DNA of 49,038 nucleotides from Flemingiibacterium sp045579105 (GTDB lineage Bacteria; Bacillota; Clostridia; Oscillospirales; CAG-272): contig JAZNLM010000004.1 in NCBI GenBank assembly GCA_045579105.1, positions 1-49,038 of the forward strand, in the 5' to 3' direction. This document shows, in pieces, positions 7,745-16,277 of this stretch (position 1 is its first letter; each line of letters begins with the position of its first letter). A program made the translations under genes and the position numbers. A model generated the notes under the pieces. It was not told where the DNA came from and searched no databases. It was given only the letters and a program-made list of their open reading frames with translations.

Positions 7745-8715
7745 CAGACGTCCCTATCTTCCGTATGCTTGGTTTCGTGATGGCTTTTCTGGTCATGTTT
7801 TTCATAATAACGGTGTCCATGCGACGAATAATACCCATGATGTGAATAATGACCTCTTGAATAATAGCCCCTTGAATAATAGCCGTGGTGTCCAGAATAA
7901 CCTCCATGGTATCCGAATTTATTGATGGAATATTTCTTGTATTTATACTTACCATACTTTGATGCATTCTCGACGCAAGTCATTATAAGTCCGATTATTC
8001 TTGCCCCATTGAGATCAAGCTGCATTATCGTATCGTCAAGCATACGCTTATCCGCATACGCTTGGCGTACTACAACTATAATTCCGTCAGTAAACTGCGA
8101 AACAATAAGTGCATCAGCAACCTCTGTTATAGGCGGCAAATCGATTACTATATACTCATACTCCTCCCGTAAATCACCAAGCATAAGTTCAAATCGCTTA
8201 GACGCCAGAAGCTCAGTTGGGTTCGGAGGTATATCCCCACAGGTAATAACATGAAGTCCGTCCTGTGAAGCTGAGTGCTGAATCATAGAAAAATCGTTGG
8301 TTTTGCTAACAAGCATGTTGCTGAGTCCAGGCGAATTATGAACTCCAAGAGATTTTGCTACCTTGGAAAGACGCATATCGGCATCGATAAGCAGTGTTTT
8401 CTTACCCGCCTTCATTAAGTCATATGCAAGGTTCATAGATGTAGTACTCTTTCCCTCATGTGCCAACGAACTCGTTACACCAATAACGTGGCACTCGCCC
8501 TCATCCGCAAAACTGAACATTACATTTGTGCGAAGACGTTTGTGTGCTTCCGTCACAGCAAACGAGCGGTTCTTACCAATCACTGCATAATTCTGATCTT
8601 CTCCGAAAATATCCTTTTTCTTCTTATTCTTATTAGCAGCTTGTTTTTTCTTATTAGTAGTTTGTTTTTCAGTTCCGGTCATACTCCCGGCTACAGATTT
8701 ATTCTTCTTAAACAT
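7744..8715 (-). CDS. BY-kinase (CpsD/CapB-type tyrosine kinase) with Tyr/His/Gly tail
   Basis: 323 residues. Walker A (82-91, EGKST), Walker A' (IDADMR, 110-115) and Walker B (VIDLPP, 190-195) define a bacterial tyrosine kinase lacking its own membrane part. The N-terminus is Lys/Asn-rich. The tail (about 254-323) is unusual: about 15 Tyr and 12 His with many Gly and Ser in repeats like GYYSRG, far richer than the short tyrosine cluster of typical CapB/EpsB proteins. The kinase would be activated by the cytoplasmic end of the Wzz-like protein encoded just upstream (one-base overlap) and autophosphorylate the tail to gate polymerisation or export. Confidence 0.93.
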   Translation of the reverse strand: MFKKNKSVAGSMTGTEKQTTNKKKQAANKNKKKKDIFGEDQNYAVIGKNRSFAVTEAHKRLRTNVMFSFADEGECHVIGVTSSLAHEGKSTTSMNLAYDLMKAGKKTLLIDADMRLSKVAKSLGVHNSPGLSNMLVSKTNDFSMIQHSASQDGLHVITCGDIPPNPTELLASKRFELMLGDLREEYEYIVIDLPPITEVADALIVSQFTDGIIVVVRQAYADKRMLDDTIMQLDLNGARIIGLIMTCVENASKYGKYKYKKYSINKFGYHGGYSGHHGYYSRGYYSRGHYSHHGYYSSHGHRYYEKHDQKSHHETKHTEDRDV

Positions 8716-9584
8716 TACTCATCGCCACCATCCTGTACCTGCATTTTTTGGTAAGCTTCCATGCGATATTTTATGTAATCGCGTTTGTAATATCTTCGCT
8801 TGTAACGATATTTATACTTATTTTTTGATTTATACCCGGAATTTTGCTTGCCGTCCAACGGCATATATGCCTCTGGAATTACTGCAAGTATAGGCAAATT
8901 AAATCTATGTTTTAAGTACTCGACATCGCGCACTGTATTGTTTAATAGGTCTTGTATAATAATTAGTCCGCAACTCACCACTGCTCCTATGAGCAAACCT
9001 AAGATTCCATACCTCGCATTTGGCGGCGACGAAGGTGCCGCCGGTCGAACTGCGCGATCAACCAGTCTAACCGAGCTTCCGTCAACCACATCAGCTATTC
9101 TGTCTGGAAGTATCTCAACAAGCGTATCAACGATAAGCAACGCATCATCCCGATCTGCGCAGGTAGCGCTTATTTTGAATATATCCGTATTGTCGACAGA
9201 AGATGCAGAAATGATACTTTTGAGCTGTTGATATGTATACTCTCCTTCGAGGTTTGCCTTTTCTATCGCCGCTTCAAGGGTGGTTCTAGTCTTAAGAATT
9301 ACCACATACGTGTTAAGAAGGCTCTTGGCCGCAGAAATCTGCCCGGAGCTTATAGTTATCGGTACATCCCCCACCTTTGCAGCGCTGTTGTTTACATAAA
9401 GCATCGCAGTAGCTGTATAAGTCGGTGTAATCGTAAATGTTGATGTCACAAACGCAATCGCTCCGCAAAGCGCCATTGATATCAGTATCAACCACAACTT
9501 GCTTATAAGCAATCGGATCAGGTCTAATATATTTATCTCCGCAATGCTGCCATCAATTATTTCATTCATTGAATTTCGGTTCAT
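8715..9584 (-). CDS. Wzz/CapA-type chain-length and kinase-modulator protein
   Basis: 289 residues with two membrane helices (about 27-47 and 195-215) around an extracytoplasmic domain, and the PxxP-like RPAAPSSPP segment just before the second helix. The cytoplasmic C-terminus is very rich in Tyr, Lys and Arg (nine Tyr in about 35 residues), an uncommon extension that parallels the tyrosine-rich tail of the partner kinase. It should recruit and activate the BY-kinase and set polysaccharide chain length. Confidence 0.9.
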   Translation of the reverse strand: MNRNSMNEIIDGSIAEINILDLIRLLISKLWLILISMALCGAIAFVTSTFTITPTYTATAMLYVNNSAAKVGDVPITISSGQISAAKSLLNTYVVILKTRTTLEAAIEKANLEGEYTYQQLKSIISASSVDNTDIFKISATCADRDDALLIVDTLVEILPDRIADVVDGSSVRLVDRAVRPAAPSSPPNARYGILGLLIGAVVSCGLIIIQDLLNNTVRDVEYLKHRFNLPILAVIPEAYMPLDGKQNSGYKSKNKYKYRYKRRYYKRDYIKYRMEAYQKMQVQDGGDE

Positions 9585-9610
9585 TGTTTATCCCCCCTGT
9601 GTCTACCTTT

Positions 9611-10090
9611 CTAATCATTTGGAGCTATATGCTTTAATATATGCTTTAATTTGAAGATTACCTTGTGACACAGATGACGCACACCTCGACTGTTATGCCA
9701 AAACCTACAATAAAGCTTATATGTAAAGGAAGATGTGGAAATTGTTTTTCCTTCTCTTGAAAAGGCGATCGCGACGGCTATTATCTGATCATGACGCACT
9801 CCGTGCTCAAGTTTAAACTGTCTGTCACCTATACAAGAATATGTTTCACCGACATTTACCACGCGATGGAGAACATACTGTCCGTCGTCGCGCACATAGA
9901 GCGGAAGATCATATTTCTTTAATTGTTTCGGGGGAGCCGAGAGTGTTACCGTATCCTTGCCTTGTCTAAGCATCGGAAGCATACTGATACCACGCGGATA
10001 AAACTCCACCGTTCCACCTGATGCTATCTGCTCTCGTATGAGCGGCATTAGCGCATCAAGCGCTATATTTTTATTCGTTGATAAAGCCAT
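9611..10090 (-). CDS. S24/S26-family signal-peptidase-like protein
   Basis: 159 residues from the ATG at 10090. The signature GISMLPML supplies the nucleophile Ser36, and VLHRVV puts His75 where ER/SipW-type enzymes use histidine rather than lysine as general base. No clear N-terminal membrane anchor is present, so this is not an ordinary secretory signal peptidase. Such short S26-like proteins occur beside PqqD and HPr-kinase-like genes in peptide-modification clusters, which is the arrangement here: it overlaps the PqqD gene by 20 bp. A longer reading from 10183 would overlap PqqD almost entirely and is rejected. The substrate is unknown. Confidence 0.75.
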   Translation of the reverse strand: MALSTNKNIALDALMPLIREQIASGGTVEFYPRGISMLPMLRQGKDTVTLSAPPKQLKKYDLPLYVRDDGQYVLHRVVNVGETYSCIGDRQFKLEHGVRHDQIIAVAIAFSREGKTISTSSFTYKLYCRFWHNSRGVRHLCHKVIFKLKHILKHIAPND

Positions 10091-10334
10091 GTTTTTTAAG
10101 ACTTTCCACAAATTTTTCGACAGCCGCTCTTGCAGTATCCGCGTCAACATCGTATTCAGAAGTAAGCGCGGTAACAAGACCATCTACATCTGTCTCCTCA
10201 CCGAGAGCCATCCACAGCGTCTTTCCTGTATCATTAAGAGTTATCATGCCGTTAAAATTAAGGTCTGCTCCAACGGGTACAACCACACACGAGCCAGCAA
10301 CATCTCTCAAAACAAATCCATCCTTGATCTTCAT
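10071..10334 (-). CDS. PqqD-like peptide-binding chaperone
   Basis: An 87-residue protein with the PqqD/RRE fold signature: GFVLRDVAGSCVVVPVG, then LNDTGKTLWMAL and an alpha-helical C-terminal half. PqqD-type (RiPP recognition element) proteins bind the leader of a precursor peptide and present it to a modifying enzyme. It sits between an HPr-kinase-like gene and an S26 peptidase gene. No radical SAM or ATP-grasp partner lies beside it, so the peptide partner is not evident; small ORFs in the operon leader (11150-11285) are candidates. Confidence 0.85.
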   Translation of the reverse strand: MKIKDGFVLRDVAGSCVVVPVGADLNFNGMITLNDTGKTLWMALGEETDVDGLVTALTSEYDVDADTARAAVEKFVESLKKHGFINE

Positions 10335-10365
10335 AATTATACCAATTCCTTTCGCTGATGTACAT

Positions 10366-11079
10366 TTATTTTTTAGCCTGTGACATTACCTTATGTGAAA
10401 GTATGGCCGCTTGGGGATCCATATTACATTCCATACGCCACACCGGCACCTTTTCAAGCAACTTGTCAATCAGTTCAAGCATATTCATCATACGCTGAGG
10501 CTCCCTCGGGCGTGCAGTCTGTTCAAGTATAGCATGCGCAGCCTTAGGACCACCGAACGTCTCTATCTTGTTTTCTTGACCGCGGCTAAGCACACAAATT
10601 CCGCCGAGCTGCACTTTGATATTAGAGCTGATATCATGCTTTCCGCTCCAGGGGGTTCCATAAGCATACCACTGTCCTTCAACAAGACGGATGGCGGGCT
10701 TGTCATCGTTGAGCATTTTAACTTTATCTTCACCGAAGACCTTTTGCCACAGTTTCGTATGCGTTGATTTTCCCGTACCACAGGGTGCGGAAAAGAGATA
10801 CGCCTTACCATCCATCACAACAGCGGACGCATGAATCATCATACCGTCATGGTCTATAAGTTGGCGGTAAAACGAACCACCGGTGGTCAGATACTCGCAA
10901 TCCTCATCTGATAGATGCGGTGCGGTCTTTTTCAAAGATTGGTAATCTGAAGCTATTTGTATGTCTGGAACTATTCCATCAGCAGCATCATCTATAAGAT
11001 AAGGTTTAGCCTGCTCGACGATACGTCCGAAAGAATTCATCGCGACTACAAGATCTGCGATACGGTAATATTGTGTCAT
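10366..11079 (-). CDS. HPr-kinase-like P-loop protein
   Basis: 237 residues. The P-loop APCGTGKST (98-106) is followed by LNDDKPAIR and GTPWSGKH, as in the HprK C-terminal kinase fold. It lacks the N-terminal domain of true HprK and is not near ptsH. Homologues occur with PqqD proteins in lasso-peptide and related clusters, where one such kinase phosphorylates the precursor peptide (paeninodin type). This is the first full-size gene of the ten-gene minus-strand operon; a promoter about 240 bp upstream leaves a long leader. Confidence 0.82.
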   Translation of the reverse strand: MTQYYRIADLVVAMNSFGRIVEQAKPYLIDDAADGIVPDIQIASDYQSLKKTAPHLSDEDCEYLTTGGSFYRQLIDHDGMMIHASAVVMDGKAYLFSAPCGTGKSTHTKLWQKVFGEDKVKMLNDDKPAIRLVEGQWYAYGTPWSGKHDISSNIKVQLGGICVLSRGQENKIETFGGPKAAHAILEQTARPREPQRMMNMLELIDKLLEKVPVWRMECNMDPQAAILSHKVMSQAKK

Positions 11080-11310
11080 TGATGTATAACCTTCGTTTTA
11101 TATTATTCGGATTACGTGATAACTATCAGAAATCTCTACTTTTTAGTCATCATACATAATATTTTCCGGTTGGGAGTGGTGTCCTCTGGTTCATAATATT
11201 TATTGCAATATCATCCGCCGTTCAAACCGCATTTCAGGCGCGTCGGATGGATATAATACGAGTCATATGAACTTAAAATGGGCATAAATCCACCAACCTA
11301 TGTTTCCACT
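11080..11310 (-). promoter_or_regulatory. Long structured 5' leader of the polysaccharide operon
   Basis: About 230 nt between the predicted start near 11309 and the first full-size gene. It contains a hairpin formed by CATCCG and CGGATG on the transcript and two small ORFs. No known riboswitch class was recognised. Confidence 0.35.
11211..11285 (-). CDS. 24-codon leader ORF, possible precursor or leader peptide
   Basis: A small ORF begins 24 nt after the predicted transcription start with GGTGG placed 5-7 nt before its ATG. The product has MPILSSYDSYY at its start, one Cys and ends in Leu-Asn-Gly-Gly. A second 14-codon ORF (11194-11150, ending KYYV) follows in the same leader. They could be a RiPP precursor for the PqqD/HPrK-like module, regulatory leader peptides or chance ORFs. 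No family is recognised. Confidence 0.3.
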   Translation of the reverse strand: MPILSSYDSYYIHPTRLKCGLNGG

Positions 11311-11315
11311 TATAT

Positions 11316-11324
11316 ATTATAGCA
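11316..11324 (-). promoter_or_regulatory. Extended -10 promoter of the polysaccharide operon
   Basis: TGC-TATAAT on the minus strand (TATAAT at 11316-11321). The -35 hexamer at the usual spacing is poor (TTCCAA), which is common for extended -10 promoters. Confidence 0.5.
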
Positions 11325-11729
11325 TATAAAAAGAGGAATTGGAAGCGATTTGTTAAAAAAAACATCCAAAATATTAACCAATTTTTTTGTTCACAATTTG
11401 TGCAATAAGCACTATTATTTGATTTTAACTGTCGCAATTTATTTAACCGTAGTAAATCATTTAACTGTCGTAAAATCAAGTAAAAAAGCCAGCTTGTGAA
11501 AAAATGTATTTTGAGGGATATTAGCAAAAGTAGTTAGGTGGTTGTACGTGCTCCACCGGTCATCCAAGGAAAGATCATGATATCCACCTGTAGGTTAAGC
11601 GAAATTATTTCGGAAGAAGCTCTCCCCCAAAAAAAATATAATCTCACACGCAAAAACAACCTCTCTAACGAGAAGCTGTTTTACCGGAATTTACATGTTT
11701 TTATTCTTACAAAAAATTGAAATCAAGTA
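11322..11729. other. AT-rich intergenic stretch
   Basis: Apart from the operon promoter I see no supported gene here. A 60-codon ORF at 11538-11720 lacks a ribosome site and any recognisable domain. Confidence 0.5.
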
Positions 11730-12167
11730 CTACGAAATTAAGTATTCGCTGATACCCGAATCTCGGCAATACTTTGCAAAGTGAGTGAAGAGATAAATCA
11801 TCTCGTCCTCGGCGCTCATTTTATGCTCAAGTGAAGCGTTTGAAACCGTTTTTGCAAGCTGCCAACCCTCTCCGGAATATGCGTAATAATCCCTGTTGTA
11901 CGACGGTATAAGTCTGTCGTGGAGCTCGATATGGGTAGAGCCCTTCTGCCAATTATATTCGTGGTCGCTCTCAACACCTTCTGTGTATCCGAGGGAAATC
12001 ATAAGCGGACGTATACGGTCATCGGTAGTCTGCCGTTCTCCGACAAGTATCTCGCGGCGCACGCGTGCAAACGCTTGGCGCATAGCTTCACACGTATTAT
12101 CGACGCTGCAGTTCAGCGCGTCATAGTAGGCAAGTGCAGTCGCGCCGTGTGCTTTGGCGGCAGCAAA
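11730..12167 (-). pseudogene. Relic of a nucleotidyltransferase-family gene
   Basis: The minus-strand frame reads through from 12167 to the stop at 11730. The first part (AAKAHGATALAYYDAL) and the last part (SDHEYNWQKG, THIELHDRL, AEDEMIYLFTHFAKY) resemble the start and end of the uncharacterised nucleotidyltransferase family that accompanies PqqD/HPrK-type clusters. The central catalytic Lys-Gly and Asp-X-Asp segment is missing, and an in-frame TAG (12168-12170) closes the frame upstream. I read this as a gene shortened by internal deletion and 5' loss. The longest ATG-started piece is 117 codons (12083-11730). Confidence 0.55.
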
Positions 12168-12319
12168 CTAAGAGGAAGCAGGTGCGCGTGAGTGTCGGTC
12201 ATGTACGCATCCACCAAAAAAGCAATAATACTCTTGGAATTATAGCATATTTTTTGCGATTTTCAATAGTTTTTTTAATAAAATTTTTATTTTTTTGCAC
12301 TTTAAGCGCAAAACAATAC

Positions 12320-12348
12320 TTGACATAGGCATTCCGGTGTGATATAAT
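12320..12348 (+). promoter_or_regulatory. Consensus sigma-A promoter ahead of a decayed locus
   Basis: TTGACA (12320-12325), 17-bp spacer, TATAAT (12343-12348): a perfect match. What it now transcribes is almost 1 kb of decayed sequence, then the 2-epimerase and ABC exporter genes. Confidence 0.75.
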
Positions 12349-12349
12349 A

Positions 12350-12872
12350 ATATGGTAAAATTGTATATTATTTCTACAGTTTCAAAAGCTATAAAAGTCG
12401 GGCAATAGTGCATAACGAACCTCTTTACAAAGAAAAATCATCCCTCGACAATGTACTCAAAAGTTAAAACATTACCATATTAGCCCGGATACGAAAAATC
12501 ATACGGAGTATTTTTAATAACAGTGTAAGTTCTTATAACAACGATGTATCAAACGGATACATCCAAATATATCGAAATAAATTTGCAAACCAATGCAGTT
12601 ATATCAAACCGAACGGAAAGGTGTGCCTTTAAAAACATGATTTTGATGGCAACCGTTTCCGTTTCCCAATAACAGATACAACATGATCAAGCATCAACAA
12701 AAACATATCACCTACACACTCCAATACGGATATAATTGTGTTTGCTGATGATGTCATTAAGTTCATCGACGTCTACGGAAAAGTAATCGTAGAGGCACTT
12801 GAAGCTATCCCGGATGCAGATACGATAAAATTTTACAGTAAACGGATCGTCCCCCAGAAATAGCCCTTTCTA
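12350..12872 (+). other. Decayed coding region with one open stretch
   Basis: No intact gene. A plus-strand frame ending in a TAG near 12862 is open for about 50 codons and reads DIIVFADDVIKFIDVYGK then EALEAIPDAD, which looks protein-like, but I cannot name the family. Stops in all frames break up the rest. Confidence 0.4.
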
Positions 12873-13222
12873 CAAGCATCCCAACTCCTGCCGCAAAGCC
12901 TCAAAATTGAGTTTAACACCCGTTACATCAACATAATGTGTTCGCACGGCTCGTCTATTCCGCCTTGGTTTGACAAAATTAAAGCAGCCCCTTCTTTCAA
13001 TCACCGATGGCACAATGACGCGCGTCATTATGTCGCCGACGGGGCGGTTGATCTCGTATTGTTTGCATTTGAACACGGCAACTTGAGCAACATTCTCGTT
13101 CAAAAAGCGCCGCCTGTACAATACAGCCATAGGCTGAAGCAGTATGTGATCCGTTCAAATATGATAAATCCAACATAAAGGTTATCTGTGTCCGTCACAG
13201 CGAAAAGATGGTGGGACTCTGA
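12873..13222 (+). pseudogene. Relic of UDP-GlcNAc 4,6-dehydratase (FnlA/CapE-like)
   Basis: The frame 12873-13178 preserves the C-terminal third of a CapE/FnlA-type dehydratase: TRYINIM (TRYGNVM in intact homologues), GSSIPPWFDKIKA (GSVIPLFIEQIKA) and AVDLVLFAFEHG with NILVQKAP, almost unchanged. A frameshift at 13176-13178 is followed by KVICVRHSEK (K-I-I-G-T-R-H-G-E-K) and a stop at 13220. The Rossmann N-terminus is gone. In FnlABC/CapEFG pathways this enzyme acts before the 2-epimerase, and the intact 2-epimerase gene is next door, so this cluster has lost an early step or takes it from the CapD-like gene at 2246. Confidence 0.7.
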
Positions 13223-13337
13223 AAACAGATCGTTTTTAGGCACGAAGTTTTGAGCCTTTCGCACCACAGGTGCGAACTCCTTTACGAAAACCATCACAGA
13301 CCTTATATAATCATTTTAGAAAGGAATAATCGTATTT

Positions 13338-14522
13338 ATGAACATAAAGCTCGATTACACCGATATAAAATTCAGAAACGACGGCAGACTTAAGCTACTT
13401 ATAATCGTGGGTACACGTCCCGAGATAATCCGCCTTTCGGCCGTTATAAACAAGTGCCGTACATATTTTGACACTATCCTCGCACACACCGGTCAAAACT
13501 ATGACTATAACTTAAACGGCGTGTTTTTCAAGGATCTGAAGCTTGACGCGCCCGAGGTATATATGGACGCGGTCGGCGACGACCTAGGGGCAACTGTGGG
13601 CAACATCATTAACTGCTCGTACAAGCTTATGAGCCAGATTCATCCCGATGCGCTTCTTATTCTCGGTGACACCAACTCCTGTCTTTCCGCTATTGCTGCA
13701 AAAAGACTGCACATTCCGATATTCCATATGGAAGCCCGCAACCGTTGCAAGGATGAATGTCTGCCCGAGGAAACCAATCGTCGTATTGTCGACATAATCT
13801 CAGACGTTAACCTCGCATACTCCGAGCACGCGCGTAAGTATCTCCATGAATGCGGCCTTCCCAAGGAGCGTACGTACGTTACCGGCTCACCTATGGCGGA
13901 GGTACTTCACGCTAATCTTGACGAGATAAAAGCAAGCGATATTCTCACTCGCCTCGGACTTGAGAAGAAGCAATACATTCTTCTCTCCGCGCACCGTGAG
14001 GAAAACATCGACACCGAAAAGAATTTCACAAGTCTTTTCACAGCTATCAATAAGATGGCGGAAAAGTACGACATGCCAATCCTTTATTCCTGCCATCCGC
14101 GCTCGAAGAACCGTCTTGCGGCAAGCGGATTTGTGCTTGATAAGCGCGTGTTTTGCCACGAGCCACTCGGCTTTCACGATTATAACGCGCTTCAAATGAA
14201 CGCGTTTGCTGTAGTTTCCGACAGCGGCACACTTCCAGAGGAAAGCTCATTCTTCACAAGCGTGGGCAATCCCTTCCCTGCAGTATGTATACGCACATCC
14301 ACAGAGCGCCCGGAAGCGCTCGATAAGGCCTGCTTCGTTCTCGCAGGCATCGATGAGGATAGTCTTCTACGTGCTCTTGAATGTGCCGTTTTAATGAACG
14401 AGAATGGCGAGTACGGTATACCTGTCCCTGATTACATTGAGGAAAATGTTTCGACTAAGGTCGTTAAGATAATCCAATCTTACACAGGTGTCGTTAACAA
14501 AATGGTTTGGAGAAAATTCTGA
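13338..14522 (+). CDS. wecB: Non-hydrolysing UDP-HexNAc 2-epimerase (WecB/FnlC-like)
   Basis: 394 residues with the fold and motifs of the family: VGTRPEIIRL near the start, HTGQNYD, LGDTNS, HMEARNRC, PEETNRRIVD, SAHREEN, CHPRS and SDSGTLPEES. The HMEA(G)NRC segment resembles the CapG/FnlC branch, which epimerises UDP-2-acetamido-2,6-dideoxy sugars on the way to UDP-L-FucNAc; the usual Gly is Arg here. General WecB (UDP-GlcNAc to UDP-ManNAc) is the alternative. AAGGAA lies 12 nt upstream of the ATG. The ABC exporter genes follow within 26 bp. Confidence 0.9.
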   Translation: MNIKLDYTDIKFRNDGRLKLLIIVGTRPEIIRLSAVINKCRTYFDTILAHTGQNYDYNLNGVFFKDLKLDAPEVYMDAVGDDLGATVGNIINCSYKLMSQIHPDALLILGDTNSCLSAIAAKRLHIPIFHMEARNRCKDECLPEETNRRIVDIISDVNLAYSEHARKYLHECGLPKERTYVTGSPMAEVLHANLDEIKASDILTRLGLEKKQYILLSAHREENIDTEKNFTSLFTAINKMAEKYDMPILYSCHPRSKNRLAASGFVLDKRVFCHEPLGFHDYNALQMNAFAVVSDSGTLPEESSFFTSVGNPFPAVCIRTSTERPEALDKACFVLAGIDEDSLLRALECAVLMNENGEYGIPVPDYIEENVSTKVVKIIQSYTGVVNKMVWRKF

Positions 14523-14548
14523 TTTAAGTAACACTAGGAGGCCGGCTT

Positions 14549-15403
14549 ATGGAGCAAGGCGTAAATAAATATCATACACATATAAGCGCAAAGCGCTCGT
14601 GGTTTGACTTAAAGCTACGTGAGCTTTGGCGTTATCGCGACCTTATTTTGCTTTTCACAAAGCGCAATTTTATACTTGTATACAAGCAGACCCTACTCGG
14701 TCCGTCGTGGATACTCTTGCAACCGCTTATGACTACGCTTATTTACGCGTTTGTTTTCGGCGGTATTGCAGGCATTTCCACGGACGGCGCTCCGAAATTG
14801 CTTTTCTATCTGGGCGGCACTGCTCTTTGGGGCTTTTTCTCTGCTTGTCTTACGAAAACTTCAACAACATTTTCAGCCAACGCCCGAATTTTCGGCAGGG
14901 TTTATTTTCCAAGACTTGTCACTCCAATATCAACTGTTTTCTCAGGAGCAATCAATTTTGCCGTTCAGTTTTTACTGTTCACAGGATTTTGGGTGTATTA
15001 CGTAATAGTCGGTGAAGTCATACCGAATTATATCGGGATTATACTCCTTCCATTCATACTTTTGTACCTCGGTGTACTCGGAATGGGACTTGGTCTTATA
15101 ATCACCGCGCTCACAACGAAATACCGTGACCTTGCTATGCTCGTGACCTACGGTGTACAGCTTTGGATGTATGTAACACCTATCGTTTATCCCGCATCAA
15201 CGGTAGCAGGCAGTAAATTATATTCACTGATTATGTTAAACCCAGTCACCTGTGCTGTTGAAACGTTCCGTTGGACGTTCCTCGGCGTTGGTGAGCTTAA
15301 TCTTACGTATTGGCTGATTTCCATTAGTATAACAGCCGTGGTCGCTTTTTTAGGAGTGATAATTTTCAACAGAGTTGAAAAGACGTTTATGGATACGATT
15401 TAG
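14549..15403 (+). CDS. Polysaccharide ABC exporter permease (Wzm/TagG-like)
   Basis: 284 residues with six predicted membrane helices and the ABC-2 signature: an amphipathic N-terminal stretch (LWRYRDLILLFTKRNF), LGPSWILLQPLM, and the late ALTTKYRDLAMLV and LNPVTCAVETFRW motifs. With the ATPase encoded next it forms the channel that exports an undecaprenyl-linked polysaccharide across the cytoplasmic membrane. AGGAGG precedes the ATG. The 2-epimerase upstream probably supplies a sugar for the same polymer. Confidence 0.93.
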   Translation: MEQGVNKYHTHISAKRSWFDLKLRELWRYRDLILLFTKRNFILVYKQTLLGPSWILLQPLMTTLIYAFVFGGIAGISTDGAPKLLFYLGGTALWGFFSACLTKTSTTFSANARIFGRVYFPRLVTPISTVFSGAINFAVQFLLFTGFWVYYVIVGEVIPNYIGIILLPFILLYLGVLGMGLGLIITALTTKYRDLAMLVTYGVQLWMYVTPIVYPASTVAGSKLYSLIMLNPVTCAVETFRWTFLGVGELNLTYWLISISITAVVAFLGVIIFNRVEKTFMDTI

Positions 15404-15432
15404 TACTGAGGCGGAAAGGGATGGTCATATAT

Positions 15433-16251
15433 ATGAGCGAAACATCAATAAAAATCCAAGGTATAAAAAAAGAATACCGCCTCGGTCAGATAACCGTAAA
15501 CACTTTGAAGGCTGACCTTCAGTCAAAGTGGGCGAAAATACGAAAAAAAGATGACCCAAACACTAAAATACGGAAAGGTAAGAGCGTTGCACCTACGCGT
15601 TTTATGGCGCTCGACGGTATTGACCTTACGATAAATAAAGGTGAGGTTATCGGTCTTATCGGTGGAAACGGTGCGGGAAAATCCACACTACTAAAAATAC
15701 TTGCGCGCATCACTGCCCCCACCGAAGGTTCTATCGACATATACGGACGAATTTCTTCTATGCTTGAGGTCGGCACAGGCTTTAATACCGAAATGACAGG
15801 ACGAGAGAATATATACTTAAACGGAGCAATTCTCGGTATGACCAAAGCAGAGATTGATTCAAAGCTTGAGGATATCATCGACTTTTCCGAAATACGCGAG
15901 TTTATCGACACTCCTGCAAAGCGCTATTCATCAGGTATGTATGTAAAACTCGCCTTCTCCATTTCAGCACATCTTGACAGCGAGATAATGATAATGGACG
16001 AAGTACTCGCCGTCGGGGATATGGCGTTCCAGAAAAAATGCCTTGATAGGATGTACAGTGCCGCAAAGAGAGATGGACGCACAGTAATTTATGTGTCGCA
16101 CAATATGGATACAATCCGAAATCTTTGCGACAGATGTGTGGTTCTTAGCAAAGGCAAAATAATTTTTGACGGTGACGTTGAAGGCGGTATCGAAGAATAC
16201 ACCAAGATTAACACGAATAAAAACAGCATAAAAAAATCGGCAGAGAGTTAA
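15433..16251 (+). CDS. Polysaccharide ABC exporter ATPase (Wzt/TagH-like)
   Basis: 272 residues from ATG at 15433: GGAAAGGG lies about 12 nt upstream of it, whereas the in-frame ATG at 15421 touches the ribosome site. Walker A GGNGAGKST (77-85), a MLEVGTGFNTEMTGRENIYL Q-loop region, a YSSGMYVKLAF signature and MIMDEVLAVGD Walker B are all present. The protein ends soon after the ABC core, so it lacks the C-terminal carbohydrate-binding domain of O-antigen Wzt proteins that recognise a capped chain. The stop codon lies inside the terminator stem. Confidence 0.93.
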   Translation: MSETSIKIQGIKKEYRLGQITVNTLKADLQSKWAKIRKKDDPNTKIRKGKSVAPTRFMALDGIDLTINKGEVIGLIGGNGAGKSTLLKILARITAPTEGSIDIYGRISSMLEVGTGFNTEMTGRENIYLNGAILGMTKAEIDSKLEDIIDFSEIREFIDTPAKRYSSGMYVKLAFSISAHLDSEIMIMDEVLAVGDMAFQKKCLDRMYSAAKRDGRTVIYVSHNMDTIRNLCDRCVVLSKGKIIFDGDVEGGIEEYTKINTNKNSIKKSAES

Positions 16252-16265
16252 ATCTCTGCCGATTT
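16234..16265. terminator. Strong bidirectional terminator
   Basis: A perfect 13-bp stem (AAATCGGCAGAGA / TCTCTGCCGATTT) with loop GTTAAA. It separates the convergent exporter operon and the membrane protein gene, and it includes the stop codon of the ATPase gene. Confidence 0.88.
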
Positions 16266-16277
16266 ATGTTTTTAATT

